This document shows, one piece after another, positions 1 through 10,798 of a stretch of 64,000 nt of DNA; position 1 is the stretch's first letter, and each line of letters opens with the position of its first letter. A program made the position numbers and the translations under genes. The stretch covers positions 1-64,000 of the forward strand of contig JACCEN010000013.1 in NCBI GenBank assembly GCA_013416435.1. Reading direction: 5' to 3'. The stretch is from Alcaligenaceae bacterium (lineage in GTDB: Bacteria > Pseudomonadota > Gammaproteobacteria > Burkholderiales > Burkholderiaceae_B). The notes below the pieces were generated by a model that was not told the origin of the DNA, made no database searches, and saw only the letters and a program-made list of their open reading frames with translations.

Positions 1-251
1 CGCTTTGAGCTGCACTTTACCCCCACCTACAGTTCCTGGCTCAATCAGGTCGAACGCTGGTTTGCTTTAATCAGCGAACGAGCCATCCGGCGTAATTCCT
101 TTACCAGCGTGCATCAACTGCGCCAGCAAATCGAGCTGTTCGTGAAGCGTTACAACGCCGACGCCACCCCGTTTCGCTGGGCCGCGACGGCAAACTCTAT
201 CTTGCAGAAAATTGAAAAAATAGCGAAACGTATTTATGCGACAGGACAATA
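1..251 (+). mobile_element. IS630-family insertion sequence, right end
   Basis: The integrase remnant on the minus strand reads normally up to ...RRETLTL and then loses family similarity at a TA dinucleotide near 250-251. IS630 elements insert at TA, so the IS probably ends there. Its terminus read inward would start TTGTCCTGTCGCATAAATAC. The other end is outside the window, so the exact element is not identified. Confidence 0.65.
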
Positions 252-252
252 G
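1..252 (+). CDS. IS630-family transposase, C-terminal fragment (5' end outside window)
   Basis: The reading frame is open from base 1 and encodes 83 residues before TAG. It contains the typical IS630/Tc1-mariner C-terminal block HFTPTYSSWLNQVERWF, whose Glu is the last acidic residue of the DDE catalytic triad, followed by a basic tail. The N-terminal part lies outside the window, so intactness cannot be judged. The stop codon appears to be formed at the element's end, where CAA meets the TA target. The element interrupts the integrase remnant on the opposite strand. Confidence 0.85.
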   Translation, partial: RFELHFTPTYSSWLNQVERWFALISERAIRRNSFTSVHQLRQQIELFVKRYNADATPFRWAATANSILQKIEKIAKRIYATGQ

Positions 253-405
253 GGTCAAAGTTTCACGACGACCGTGAAGACGGTAGTCGTAGCGGAAGCT
301 GACGGTACCGCTGGTCGATACCGTCACATACATCCCATCTCGGTCAGAAACCTTCTAAATCTTGGACTTAGGCTTCAGATTCCGTAGTGCAGAGTCGGTT
401 AGCAT
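253..405 (-). pseudogene. Tyrosine-recombinase integrase (DUF4102-type N-terminus), truncated by IS630 and a stop codon
   Basis: Reading the minus strand from ATG at 405 gives MLTDSALRNLKPKSKI, then an in-frame TAG at 357-355, then KVSDRDGMYVTVSTSGTVSF and RYDYRLHGRRETLTL. This is the characteristic N-terminal arm-binding domain of island and phage integrases of the P4/DUF4102 type. The gene is doubly broken: the stop codon replaces the usual aromatic residue after PKSKI, and the IS630 element cuts off the catalytic domain. It lies just downstream of guaA in the same orientation, as island integrases at the guaA 3' end usually do. Confidence 0.8.
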
Positions 406-706
406 CGCGTTTTTTCTCCAGTTTTACGACGGCTTTTACCGTCAGGGACCTGGAGGTCTGCTGATGCTCGGAAAGCCGCATAAAACAAGCTTTCCCGAGA
501 ACACTTTTACCGTCAAAGACGGTAAAAGTCTTAATAGTGAACGAGAATGTCTTAATTCCGCCTCATTTTTTACCGCCACCGCTACCGTCAGCTTATTTTG
601 CTACCCCGCAATAGCCGCCGATAGCCACCGAAACAATCAACCCATAAAAATCAATGAGTTACATCGATTTTTCGATAGTTGGCGATAGTCCAAAAAGGAC
701 GCAAAT
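406..706. other. Island-side attachment region: AT-rich, with repeated ACCGTC motifs
   Basis: No credible gene is seen between the integrase start and the guaA stop codon. The stretch is much more AT-rich than its surroundings. It carries several copies of TTTTACCGTC-like motifs: direct copies near 432-441 and 505-514, an inverted copy at 518-528, and related CTACCGTCAGC near 581-591. Such iterated motifs between an integrase gene and its attachment gene are typical of integrase arm-binding sites. That role is inferred. Confidence 0.45.
503..529. repeat. Perfect 12-bp inverted repeat around AAA
   Basis: ACTTTTACCGTC at 503-514 and GACGGTAAAAGT at 518-529 are exact reverse complements separated by AAA. 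It could be a recombinase or excisionase binding site or a transcription stop. It lacks a classical U-tract, although the arms are A/T-rich. Confidence 0.55.
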
Positions 707-725
707 TCACTCCCACTCAATCGTC
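700..725. other. Putative attachment site at the 3' end of guaA
   Basis: The last guaA codons (ATC/ATT GAG TGG GAG TGA) are a recurrent chromosomal target of tyrosine-recombinase islands. A degraded integrase gene lies 300 bp beyond the stop codon, reading in the same direction. The GC-rich coding DNA changes to AT-rich DNA right after the stop. The matching second att copy would be at the far end of the island, outside the window, so the core cannot be delimited here. Confidence 0.45.
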
Positions 726-2299
726 GCAGGCGGCTTGCTCGATACGTCGTATGTCACGCGATTGATTCCCCTCACCTCGTTGATGATGCGGGACGACACC
801 TTTTTCAGCAAGGCATACGGCAATTCCGCCCAGTCGGCGGTCATGAAATCGGATGTCTGCACGGCACGCAGCGCTACGACATAATCGTAGGTGCGGCCAT
901 CGCCCATTACGCCGACCGACTTCACGGGCAGGAACACGGCGAACGCCTGGGAGGTCAGGTCGTACCAATTCTTGCCGCTGTTGTGGTCCACGGTATTGCG
1001 CAGTTCGTCGATGAAAATCGCATCGGCGCGGCGCAGCAGGTCGGCGTATTCTTTCTTGACTTCGCCCAGTATGCGCACGCCCAGGCCTGGTCCCGGGAAT
1101 GGATGGCGATAGACCATGTTGGGCGGCAAGCCCAGGGCCACGCCCAGCTTGCGTACTTCGTCCTTGAAAAGCTCGCGCAGAGGCTCGAGCAATTGCAGGT
1201 TCATGTCTTCGGGCAGGCCGCCGACGTTATGGTGCGATTTGATGGCGACCGCCTTGCCGGTTTTCGACGCGGCGGATTCGATGACGTCGGGGTAGATGGT
1301 GCCCTGGGCCAGCCAGCGCGCATTCTTCAGTTTGCCGGCCTCGTCCTGGAAGACTTCGACGAATTCCTTGCCGATGATCTTGCGTTTGGCTTCGGGGTCG
1401 GAGACACCGGCCAGCTTCCCCATGAAGGCATCGGTCGCGTCCACGTGGATCACGCGGATGCCGAAGTGGTCGGCGAAGGTGGCCATGACCTGCTTGGCTT
1501 CGTTCAGGCGCAGCAGGCCGTGATCGACGAATACGCAAGTGAGCTGGTCGCCGATGGCCTTGTGTATCAGTGCCGCTGCAACGGACGAATCCACGCCGCC
1601 GGAAAGTCCCAGGATGACCTCGTCGCTGCCGACCTGTTCGCGAATGCGCGCAACGGCTTCTTCCACGTAGTCGGGCATGTTCCAGTCGCGCGCGCAGCCG
1701 CAGATTTCGGTCACGAAGCGGGCAATTATCGCTTCGCCCTGGGCCGTATGCGTCACTTCGGGGTGGAACTGCAGTCCGTAGAAGCCGCGATCTTCGTCGG
1801 CCATGCCGGCGATAGGGCAGGAAGGCGTGGAGGCCATCAGCTTGAAGCCCGGAGGCAACGCGGTGACCTTGTCGCCGTGGCTCATCCAGACCTTGAGCAT
1901 GCCATGCCCTTCTGAAGTGGCAAAGTCCTGCAGGCCGTCCAGCAGCTGCGTATGGCCGTGGGCGCGCACTTCGGCATAGCCGAATTCGCGATGGTCGGAC
2001 CATTCCACCTTGCCGCCCAGTTGCGCGGCCATGGATTGCATGCCGTAGCAGATGCCGAGCACGGGCACGCCCGCGTCAAAGACCTTGGCGGGCACTTTCA
2101 GTGCATCTTCCTCGTAAGCCGAGGCATGGCTGCCGGAGAGTATGATTCCCTTCAAGCCCTGCTGCGCTTGCGCTTCGATGAAGGCATCGTCAACGTCGCC
2201 CGGATGTATCTCGCAATACACGCCGGCGTCGCGAACGCGGCGCGCAATCAATTGGGTCACTTGTGAACCGTAGTCGAGGATAAGGATACGCTGATGCAT
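707..2299 (-). CDS. guaA: GMP synthase (glutamine-hydrolysing)
   Basis: Converts XMP, glutamine and ATP to GMP in the last step of guanine nucleotide synthesis. The 530 residues match the usual bacterial length. A class I glutamine amidotransferase domain comes first (nucleophile Cys84 in GICYGMQ, then His179 and Glu181 in FHPE). The ATP-pyrophosphatase domain with PP-loop SGGVDSS (233-239) follows, then the dimerisation domain ending IEWE. The start [13 protein letters not shown] is the conserved one. guaB lies in the same orientation 1.3 kb upstream, separated by a divergent MFS gene. The 3' end is the presumed integration site of the element at the left edge. Confidence 0.98.
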   Translation of the reverse strand: MHQRILILDYGSQVTQLIARRVRDAGVYCEIHPGDVDDAFIEAQAQQGLKGIILSGSHASAYEEDALKVPAKVFDAGVPVLGICYGMQSMAAQLGGKVEWSDHREFGYAEVRAHGHTQLLDGLQDFATSEGHGMLKVWMSHGDKVTALPPGFKLMASTPSCPIAGMADEDRGFYGLQFHPEVTHTAQGEAIIARFVTEICGCARDWNMPDYVEEAVARIREQVGSDEVILGLSGGVDSSVAAALIHKAIGDQLTCVFVDHGLLRLNEAKQVMATFADHFGIRVIHVDATDAFMGKLAGVSDPEAKRKIIGKEFVEVFQDEAGKLKNARWLAQGTIYPDVIESAASKTGKAVAIKSHHNVGGLPEDMNLQLLEPLRELFKDEVRKLGVALGLPPNMVYRHPFPGPGLGVRILGEVKKEYADLLRRADAIFIDELRNTVDHNSGKNWYDLTSQAFAVFLPVKSVGVMGDGRTYDYVVALRAVQTSDFMTADWAELPYALLKKVSSRIINEVRGINRVTYDVSSKPPATIEWE

Positions 2300-2407
2300 G
2301 GCTGAAGAAGAAATAGGAAATCAAGGCGTTAATGTACCGTATCGGCGCCGTTTTCGCTGGCGCCCGCCCCTTTCATCCACCCTTTTTTCTGTCGTTCAGG
2401 AGTCCTG

Positions 2408-3568
2408 ATGTCCCGTCAACCGTCCGCTCTGCAGCTTTGTTTCGCGGGCTTCATCGCCTTGTCGGTCGCCATGGGCATAGGCCGCTTCGCCTTCACTCCC
2501 ATCCTGCCCATCATGCAGCGGGACTTCGGGCTGGATCTTGCGCTGGCGGGATGGCTGGCCAGTGCCAACTATCTGGGGTACCTGGCAGGCGCGCTGACGA
2601 GCGCCGCCCTGCCCTGGAGGCCTTCCATGCAGCTTGTCACGGCGCTGTTGCTGGTGGCCGCGACCACCCTGCTGATGGGGTGCACTTCCGCCTGGCCGCT
2701 TTGGCTCGCGCTGCGCTTTCTGGCCGGCCTGGCAAGCGCCTGGGCGCTGGTCAGTACAGCAACATTGTGCCTGGCGCGCCTCGCCACCCTGGGCCAGGGC
2801 CGGCTGGGCGGCCTCGTTTTCGCGGGCGTCGGGGCAAGCATTGCCTTCGTAGGACTAACCTGTCTGGCGCTGGAAGTCATCCAGGCCGGTTCATCCGCAA
2901 CCTGGCTGATCATGGGGGCCCTTTCCTTGGCAGGTATGTTGTGCACCCGTCGCCTGTGGAACGCACCCTCCGCTTCGGCAACACAGCAAGCGACAGCGAC
3001 TATGCCCGACGGTGCGTCGGGTGTCGCCCGCCGGCATGCTTTGATCATCTTCGCCTATGGGCTATTCGGGTTTGGCTACATTCTGCCGGCCACCTTCCTG
3101 CCGGCGCAGGCCAAGCAATTGATCGACGATCCGGCCATATTCGGCCTGGCATGGCCGCTGTTCGGGCTGGCCGCCGCCATTTCCACTTTATTGACCGCGC
3201 GCCTGCTGACCTTGCTGAGCCGCAGGCGGCTTTGGGCCGTGGCCCAGTTCATCATGGCCGTTGGCGTGCTGCTGCCCGCCATTCATCCGGGCATCGCATC
3301 CATAGCGCTGGCCGCGCTGTGCGTGGGCGGAACCTTCATGGTGGTGACGCTGCTGGGCATGCAGGAGGCGCATGCGGTGGGAGGCCGCCATGCGCAAAAG
3401 CTGATCGCCGCCCTGACGGCGGCTTTTGCGCTGGGACAGTTGGCCGGCCCGGCGGTGTTCAGCCTGGGCAATGCCTGGCTGGGCCTGAGCCTGGAAAACA
3501 GCCTGTTCCTGGCCGCCGCGGCGCTGCTGCTGGGCAGCGCCTTGCTGTGGCGGCCGGCGGCGCGGTGA
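2408..3568 (+). CDS. YbfB/YjiJ-type MFS transporter
   Basis: A 386-residue, very hydrophobic protein with about 12 predicted membrane segments. The N-terminal signature GIGRFAFTPILPIMQRDFGL is typical of the YbfB/YjiJ family of major facilitator transporters, which are mostly predicted exporters of unknown substrate. An AGGAG ribosome site (CAGGAGTCCTG) precedes the ATG. The gene is divergent from guaA and its stop codon directly abuts the guaB stop codon (convergent). Its position between guaA and guaB does not by itself indicate a purine substrate. Confidence 0.88.
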   Translation: MSRQPSALQLCFAGFIALSVAMGIGRFAFTPILPIMQRDFGLDLALAGWLASANYLGYLAGALTSAALPWRPSMQLVTALLLVAATTLLMGCTSAWPLWLALRFLAGLASAWALVSTATLCLARLATLGQGRLGGLVFAGVGASIAFVGLTCLALEVIQAGSSATWLIMGALSLAGMLCTRRLWNAPSASATQQATATMPDGASGVARRHALIIFAYGLFGFGYILPATFLPAQAKQLIDDPAIFGLAWPLFGLAAAISTLLTARLLTLLSRRRLWAVAQFIMAVGVLLPAIHPGIASIALAALCVGGTFMVVTLLGMQEAHAVGGRHAQKLIAALTAAFALGQLAGPAVFSLGNAWLGLSLENSLFLAAAALLLGSALLWRPAAR

Positions 3569-5032
<1,464 letters not shown>

Positions 5033-5053
5033 CTAAGCTCCGTGCAAAGCGGA

Positions 5054-5059
5054 ATTATA
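5054..5059 (-). promoter_or_regulatory. Probable -10 box (TATAAT) upstream of guaB
   Basis: The minus strand carries an exact TATAAT hexamer 25 bases upstream of the guaB ATG. No good -35 hexamer stands at 16-18 bp spacing, so the assignment rests on the -10 match and position only. Confidence 0.4.
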
Positions 5060-5112
5060 AGCTCAAGACAGGGTTTTTACCTAGCCCTGCGTCACATTGC
5101 CTCGCGCAATCA

Positions 5113-8100
5113 TCATTCCAGCCATACCCTGGCGTTACGGAACATGCGCATCCATGGACTGAATCCGCCGTGCTCCGCCGATTCGCCGCCACGGTCTTGC
5201 GGGCCCCATTTTTCCGGCGCCCACGACATCATCACATTACGGGTCACCCGCTCGGGATGCGGCATCAAGACGGTGAAACGGCCATCCGACGTGGTGACGC
5301 CCGCAAGCCCGTGCGGACTGCCATTGGGATTGCAGGGGTAGCGTTCGGTACGCGCCCCTTGGTTGTCGACGAAGTACAAAGCACCGTCCACCTTGGAAAG
5401 GTCGCCTTGGGCCGAGAAGTTGGCATAGCCTTCGCCATGCGCCACCGCGATGGGGATGCGCGCACCCGCCATTCCTTGCAGGAAAATGGACGGCGACTCG
5501 GGCACTTCGACCAGCGAAAGCCTGGCCTCGTATTTTTCGGACAGGTTGCGCGTGAAGCGCGGCCAATGATCGGCGCCGGGAATCATGGGCGCCAGCGCCG
5601 CCATCATCTGGCAGCCATTGCAAATGCCCAGCGCGAAGGTATCGGGACGCGCAAAATAAGCCGCGAACTGATCGGACAGCCTGTCGTTGAAGCGTATGGT
5701 CCGGGCCCAGCCTTCGCCCGCGCCCAGGACGTCTCCGTAGCTGAAGCCGCCCACCGCGACCAGACCCTGCACGCCGTCCAGGCTGACCCGTCCGGACAGA
5801 AGGTCGGTCATGTGGACGTCCAGCGCTTCGAATCCGGACTTGTCGAACGCCCAGGCCATTTCCACCTGGCTGTTGCAGCCCTGCTCGCGCAGGATGGCGA
5901 CCCTGGGACGCTTGCCGGTGGCGATGAATGGAGCCGCGACGTCTTCTTGCGGGTCGAATGCCACCGATGGCGACAGTCCGGGATCCGCAGCGTCTTTCCA
6001 GATGTCGAACTCGGCCTGCGCGCTGGCGGGATTGTCGCGCAGCGCCATGATGCGGCGGCTGACCTCGGCCCATTGCTGGCCGAGCTCTGCGCGCGGCTTC
6101 TGGTAAATGCACTTTCCGTCGCGGTAGATCTGGATCTCGTCCAGCGTGTTCAGGCTGCCCATGACGTGGGAATGGGCCGACAGGCCGACGGCCCTCAAGG
6201 CCTGCATCACGCGGTCGCGCTGCGACAGCGGCACCTGGATGACCGCGCCGGCCTCTTCGGCAAACAAAGCCTTGAGCGTGATCTCGTCGCGCTGGACGGC
6301 GATCTGCTCGGGCCGTATCTTGTAGTCGCCCCAGTCGGCCGCGACGGGATCGATGGTCAGCATGTCCAGATTGACGGACACGCCGACACGCCCGGCAAAC
6401 GCCATTTCGCATACGGTGGCCAGCAGCCCGCCGTCGGAGCGGTCGTGATAGGCCAGGATCAGCCCTTCAGCGGCCAGTTGGCGGACAACGGCGAAGAATG
6501 CCTTCAAGGCGTCGGCGTCATCGATGTCGGGGACTGCCTGACCCACCTGGTTGAACACCTGGGCCAGCACCGACGCGCCCAGCCTTTGCTTGCCGAAGCC
6601 AAGGTCGATGAGGATCAGCGCGGTGTCGCCCGCATCGGTTCGCAACTGCGGGGTCAGCGTGGCACGCACGTCGGCAACCGGCGCGAAGGCCGTGACGATG
6701 AGAGAAACCGGCGCCACGACCTGGCGCGCCTCGCCGTCGTGGTCCCAACTGGTGCGCATGGACAGCGAGTCCTTGCCGACGGGAATGGAAAGCTGGAGCT
6801 TCTGGCACCACTCGCTGACCGCGGCGACCGTGTCGTACAGGGCGGCATCCTGCCCGGCCACGCCGCAAGCCGCCATCCAGTTCGCGGAGAGCTTGATGTC
6901 CTTCAGCGAACGCACGTCGCCGGCAACCAGATTGGTCAGCGCTTCAGCGACCGCCATGCGTCCGGACGCCGGCGCGTCGATGACGGCAATGGGCGTGCGC
7001 TCGCCCATGGACATGGCTTCGCCGCGCACGCTTTCGAAATCGGCCAGCGTGACCGCGCAGTCGGCCACGGGAACCTGCCAGGGTCCCACCATCTGGTCGC
7101 GGCTGCACAGTCCGCCCACCGTACGGTCACCGATGGTGATCAGGAAATTCTTGCTGGCAACCGTGGGATGGCGCAATACGCGCTCGATCGCTTCACCCAG
7201 GCCGATGCCGACCAGATCCAGGTCGCCATGCACCGCATCTTGCCGCTGGACATCGCGCCTCATGCGAGGGGGCTTGCCCAGGATCACGTCGATGGGGACA
7301 TCGACCGGCCGCGGCTCGCCTTCAGGCTGGGGCTGCAAGGTGTCGGAGACGCCCGGCAGGCCTTCGCCGAACGTGACGCGCAACTGACGGTCTTCGGTGG
7401 CGACGCCCACGACGGCGTAGGGGCAGCGCTCGCGGCGGGCGATGGCGTCGAACCGGTTCAGGTCCTCGGGCAGTATCGCCAGTACATAGCGTTCCTGCGA
7501 TTCGTTGCTCCAGATCTCGGCGGCGGACAAACCCGACTCTTCGAGGTGAACCTGCTGCAGTTCGAACAGCGCGCCCCGCCCCGCATCGTTGACGAGTTCA
7601 GGGAAAGCATTGGACAGCCCGCCCGCGCCCACGTCGTGGATCGCGATGATGGGATTGCCGCTGCCTTGCTGCCAGCAGCGGTCGATGACCTCTTGCGCGC
7701 GTCGCTCGATTTCCGGATTGCCGCGCTGGACGGAATCGAAGTCGAGTTCGGCGGTGTTGGCGCCCACGCTCATGCTCGACGCCGCGCCGCCCCCCATGCC
7801 GATGCGCATGCCGGGCCCGCCCAGCTGGATCAGCAAGGCGCCGGGCGGAATCGGGTCTTTGTGCGTCAGGAGTTCATCGATGTAGCCCAGTCCGCCCGCG
7901 ATCATGATGGGCTTGTGATAGCCCCAGCGCGTGCCGCCCGAACTTTGTTCATACGTACGGAAATAGCCCAGCAAGTTGGGGCGTCCGAACTCATTATTGA
8001 AGGCCGCACCGCCGATCGGCCCTTCGATCATGATATCCAGAGGACTGGCGATGCGGTGCGGCGCGCCGTGCGCGTCGGCCTCCCAGGGCTCGACGGCATC

Positions 8101-9168
8101 GGCGAAGCGCAAATTGGATACGGTGAAACCCGTGAGGCCGGCCTTGGGCTTGGAACCCCGGCCCGTGGCGCCCTCGTCACGGATCTCGCCGCCGGCACCT
8201 GTGGCCGCCCCGGGGAAAGGCGCAATGGCCGTGGGGTGATTGTGCGTTTCCACCTTCATCAGCGTGTGGACCGTGGCGGGGTAATGGCCGTAGCTGCCCG
8301 CCGCTTGGGGGTCGCCCGCGTGAAAGAGCGTCGCCGGACCGCCCGCCATGATGGCGGCATTGTCCGAATAGGCTACGACCGTGCCTTCGGGCTGCGCGGC
8401 ATGCGTGGCGCGAATCATGCCGAACAAAGTGTTGGGTTGCGCCTGGCCGTCGATCACCCATTGGGCATTGAATATCTTGTGCCGGCAGTGTTCGCTATTG
8501 GCCTGGGCGAACATCATCAGTTCGACGTCGGTGGGATTGCGGCCCAGTTGCCTGAAGGCCGCTTCAAGGTATTCGACTTCGTCGTCGGACAGCGCCAGCC
8601 CCAGGCTGCGGTTGGCGTCTTCCAGCGCCTGGCTGCCCAGGCCGATTACGTCGACCGTCTGTATGGGCTTGCCGGGCAGCGCCGCGAACAGCGCCCGGCC
8701 GTCGAAGCCTGCGTCGACCACGGACTCGGTCATGCGGTCATGCAGGCAGGCGGCGATGGCGGCCAGTTGCTGTGCATCGATGGACTTGCTGCCCAGCAGG
8801 CCCCGCGCCGGCGTAATCGCATAGCGTATGCCGCGCTCGATGCGCCGCACGGCGGACAGACCGCAATTATGGGCGATGTCGGTCGCCTTGCTGGCCCAGG
8901 GCGACACCGTGCCGAACCGCGGTACGACGCGCAGGACCAGTGCGTTCTTGCCTTCCTTGCCATCGTCTTCGAGCGTGCCGTAATCCAGCAGCTGCGCAAG
9001 CCGGTCCTGCTCTTGGGCATCGAGCTCGCCCTCGAGCCAGACGTAATGCTCGAAACGGCCCTGGATGTCGGAGACAGGCAGGCCAAGCTCGGCAAAGCGC
9101 TTGAGCAGGCGTTCGCGACGGAACGAAGACAGAACCGGGGAACCTTGAAAATACTGGACGGAATTCAC
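5113..9168 (-). CDS. purL: Phosphoribosylformylglycinamidine synthase (single-chain FGAM synthase)
   Basis: Catalyses the ATP- and glutamine-dependent conversion of FGAR to FGAM in purine synthesis. The 1351 residues are the large proteobacterial form: an N-terminal PurS-like domain, linker, two AIRS-like ATP-binding halves ([15 protein letters not shown] and [13 protein letters not shown]), and a C-terminal class I glutaminase with Cys1183 in LGICNGCQ and the PHPERVTRN motif. The start [14 protein letters not shown] is conserved. A cluster of palindromic repeats lies between it and greB. The 1345-codon open frame opposite is a GC-driven shadow. Confidence 0.98.
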   Translation of the reverse strand: MNSVQYFQGSPVLSSFRRERLLKRFAELGLPVSDIQGRFEHYVWLEGELDAQEQDRLAQLLDYGTLEDDGKEGKNALVLRVVPRFGTVSPWASKATDIAHNCGLSAVRRIERGIRYAITPARGLLGSKSIDAQQLAAIAACLHDRMTESVVDAGFDGRALFAALPGKPIQTVDVIGLGSQALEDANRSLGLALSDDEVEYLEAAFRQLGRNPTDVELMMFAQANSEHCRHKIFNAQWVIDGQAQPNTLFGMIRATHAAQPEGTVVAYSDNAAIMAGGPATLFHAGDPQAAGSYGHYPATVHTLMKVETHNHPTAIAPFPGAATGAGGEIRDEGATGRGSKPKAGLTGFTVSNLRFADAVEPWEADAHGAPHRIASPLDIMIEGPIGGAAFNNEFGRPNLLGYFRTYEQSSGGTRWGYHKPIMIAGGLGYIDELLTHKDPIPPGALLIQLGGPGMRIGMGGGAASSMSVGANTAELDFDSVQRGNPEIERRAQEVIDRCWQQGSGNPIIAIHDVGAGGLSNAFPELVNDAGRGALFELQQVHLEESGLSAAEIWSNESQERYVLAILPEDLNRFDAIARRERCPYAVVGVATEDRQLRVTFGEGLPGVSDTLQPQPEGEPRPVDVPIDVILGKPPRMRRDVQRQDAVHGDLDLVGIGLGEAIERVLRHPTVASKNFLITIGDRTVGGLCSRDQMVGPWQVPVADCAVTLADFESVRGEAMSMGERTPIAVIDAPASGRMAVAEALTNLVAGDVRSLKDIKLSANWMAACGVAGQDAALYDTVAAVSEWCQKLQLSIPVGKDSLSMRTSWDHDGEARQVVAPVSLIVTAFAPVADVRATLTPQLRTDAGDTALILIDLGFGKQRLGASVLAQVFNQVGQAVPDIDDADALKAFFAVVRQLAAEGLILAYHDRSDGGLLATVCEMAFAGRVGVSVNLDMLTIDPVAADWGDYKIRPEQIAVQRDEITLKALFAEEAGAVIQVPLSQRDRVMQALRAVGLSAHSHVMGSLNTLDEIQIYRDGKCIYQKPRAELGQQWAEVSRRIMALRDNPASAQAEFDIWKDAADPGLSPSVAFDPQEDVAAPFIATGKRPRVAILREQGCNSQVEMAWAFDKSGFEALDVHMTDLLSGRVSLDGVQGLVAVGGFSYGDVLGAGEGWARTIRFNDRLSDQFAAYFARPDTFALGICNGCQMMAALAPMIPGADHWPRFTRNLSEKYEARLSLVEVPESPSIFLQGMAGARIPIAVAHGEGYANFSAQGDLSKVDGALYFVDNQGARTERYPCNPNGSPHGLAGVTTSDGRFTVLMPHPERVTRNVMMSWAPEKWGPQDRGGESAEHGGFSPWMRMFRNARVWLE

Positions 9169-9212
9169 GACGATGGCGGGCGAAAAGGAGGGAAACCTCT
9201 ATTTTAGCCTAC

Positions 9213-9365
9213 GGGGTCAGACCCCGCCCGAATCAATGGGGTCAGACCCCATTCGGGGTCTGACCCCCTGTCTAGCCGAGTTTTCGGGGTCAGACCCCGT
9301 TCGGGGTCTGACCCCCGCGCCGCCTGAGTTCTTTCGGGGTCAGACCCCGTACGGGGTCTGACCCC
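9213..9365. repeat. Palindromic repeat cluster A (7 units of GGGGTCAGACCCC type)
   Basis: Units lie at 9213, 9238, 9255, 9286, 9303, 9336 and 9353 (13 bp each): one single unit followed by three head-to-head pairs with 4-bp spacers ATTC, GTTC and GTAC. Each unit is an odd palindrome (GGGGTC-A-GACCCC), and each pair forms a 30-bp palindrome. The cluster fills the gap between the purL start and the greB stop. The spacing between pairs is not uniform and there are no unique spacers, so it is not a CRISPR. Confidence 0.95.
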
Positions 9366-9370
9366 ATCCC

Positions 9371-9925
9371 CTATTCCGGATAGATCACTTCCAGGATGTC
9401 GAGCTCGTCGACGCCCGCGGGCGTGCGCAGGGTGACGGTGTCGCCTTCGCGGGCCTTGAGCAATGCGCGGGCGACCGGCGATATCCAGCTGATGCGCCCT
9501 TGCAGCGGCTCGGCCTCGTCGACGCCCACGATGGTCACGCGGAACTCTTCGCCTTCCTTGTCTGAATACACCACGGTGGCGCCAAAGAAGATCTGATCCT
9601 TGTTGGGTTGCTGGGCCGGATCGACGACTTCGGCGATTTCGAGCCGCTTGGTCAGAAAGCGCATGCGCCGGTCGATTTCCCGCAGGCGCTTCTTGCCGTA
9701 AAGATAATCGCCGTTCTCGGAACGGTCGCCATTGGAGGCGGCCCAAGACACGACCTGCACGACGGCCGGCCGCTCTTCATTCATGAGATGCGCGAGTTCG
9801 GCGCGCAGACGCTGATACCCCTCCACCGTCATGTAATTCTTGGTGCCTGAGGGCAGCTTTACCGCTTCGGGACCGAGATCCTCATCATCGTCCTGGTCGG
9901 ATTCTTTGACAAAAGCCTTGTTCAT
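9371..9925 (-). CDS. greB: Transcription elongation factor GreB
   Basis: Rescues backtracked RNA polymerase by stimulating transcript cleavage in the secondary channel. The 184 residues contain the GreA/GreB N-terminal coiled coil, with the acidic tip region near GDRSENGDYLYGKKRLREID, and the C-terminal FKBP-like domain (VEGDTVTLRTPAGVDELDILEVIYPE). An acidic N-terminal extension (DQDDDEDLGPEAVKLPSGTKNYMT) and YGKKRLREIDRRMRFLTKRL point to GreB rather than GreA. It lies 12 bp downstream of the PHP phosphatase gene, probably in one operon. Its stop codon borders repeat cluster A. Confidence 0.93.
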   Translation of the reverse strand: MNKAFVKESDQDDDEDLGPEAVKLPSGTKNYMTVEGYQRLRAELAHLMNEERPAVVQVVSWAASNGDRSENGDYLYGKKRLREIDRRMRFLTKRLEIAEVVDPAQQPNKDQIFFGATVVYSDKEGEEFRVTIVGVDEAEPLQGRISWISPVARALLKAREGDTVTLRTPAGVDELDILEVIYPE

Positions 9926-9937
9926 AACATCGTGACG

Positions 9938-10786
9938 TCAAGCCCAATGCCGCCAGACTGGAGTCAGGTCGGACGGCAGGGGCGGAATGGCCCCCAGGTC
10001 GAGCTTGCCTTCCTGGGGACTGTGAAAATCGGAGCCGCAAGAGGCAAGAAAGCCATAATGGCGGGCAACCTGTGCGTACTCAGTATATTGAGCAGGGCTA
10101 TGGCTGCCGGTGACCACCTCGATGCCTGCGCCGCCCAAGTCCTTGAACTGTTCGAACAAGGCGCCGAATTGCGTAGGCGTGTAGTCGTAACGGCCTGGGT
10201 GGGCAATGACGGCAACACCGCCGGCGTCCGTGATCCATAGCACGGCTTGCTCGAGCGTGGACCACTGCATGGGAACGTTGCCCGGGCAGCCGTCGCCCAG
10301 GTACTTGTCGAAGACTTGCTGCATGTTCTTGCAGTAGCCCTGCGCAACCATGAAGCGCGCGAAGTGCGTGCGACTGATCAGCGCAGGATTGGCCGCATAG
10401 GCCAGCGCGCCCTCATAGCCCCCCGGGATACCCAGGGCTTCGAGACGGCCGGCCATTTCCCGGGCGCGCGTTTCGCGGCCGATGCGGATATCCGCCAGGC
10501 CCTGCAAAATGGCCTGGTTGCGCTCGTCGAGGTTCAAGCCCAGTATATGGACGGTGTGGCCCGCCCAGGTCACCGAGATCTCGACACCCGTCACGAAACG
10601 CATGCCCAGCCCCTCGGCGGCCGCGCGCGCTTCGGCCAGGCCGCCAAGTTCGTCGTGATCGGTAAGCGCCCACATCTGCACGCCGTTGGCATGCGCGCGC
10701 GCCGCAACCTGCGCGGGCGCGAGGACGCCGTCGGAAACGATGGAATGGCAATGCAGATCGACTTTCACTGGATCTCCGGGAAACAA
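9938..10786 (-). CDS. PHP-domain 3',5'-nucleoside bisphosphate phosphatase / RNase AM-like
   Basis: A 282-residue protein of the YciV/TrpH family, metal-dependent phosphoesterases of the polymerase-and-histidinol-phosphatase (PHP) fold. Members remove the 3' phosphate of 3',5'-bisphosphonucleotides (pAp) and shorten RNA 5' ends. The metal-binding motifs VDLHCHSIVSDG, LTDHDE, TGVEIS, HPGRYD and GSDFHSP are all present. A GTG start at VKVDLHCHS is an alternative to the upstream ATG. It sits 12 bp after the hydrolase gene and 12 bp before greB, so co-transcription is likely. Confidence 0.88.
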   Translation of the reverse strand: MFPGDPVKVDLHCHSIVSDGVLAPAQVAARAHANGVQMWALTDHDELGGLAEARAAAEGLGMRFVTGVEISVTWAGHTVHILGLNLDERNQAILQGLADIRIGRETRAREMAGRLEALGIPGGYEGALAYAANPALISRTHFARFMVAQGYCKNMQQVFDKYLGDGCPGNVPMQWSTLEQAVLWITDAGGVAVIAHPGRYDYTPTQFGALFEQFKDLGGAGIEVVTGSHSPAQYTEYAQVARHYGFLASCGSDFHSPQEGKLDLGAIPPLPSDLTPVWRHWA

Positions 10787-10798
10787 GTCCAGTTTACG

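Noticed and set aside
5170-9207. A 1345-codon open frame antisense to purL
   Set aside because: It mirrors purL codon structure in GC-rich DNA, has no recognisable domain and a composition (His/Arg/Gly/Gln-rich) typical of shadow frames. purL itself is unmistakable. The same reasoning removes the long frames opposite guaA, guaB, lpdA, E2 and lysS.
9213-9365. Possible CRISPR array
   Set aside because: Repeats are 13 bp, self-palindromic, in pairs with 4-bp spacers; there are no unique 30-40 bp spacers and no cas genes.
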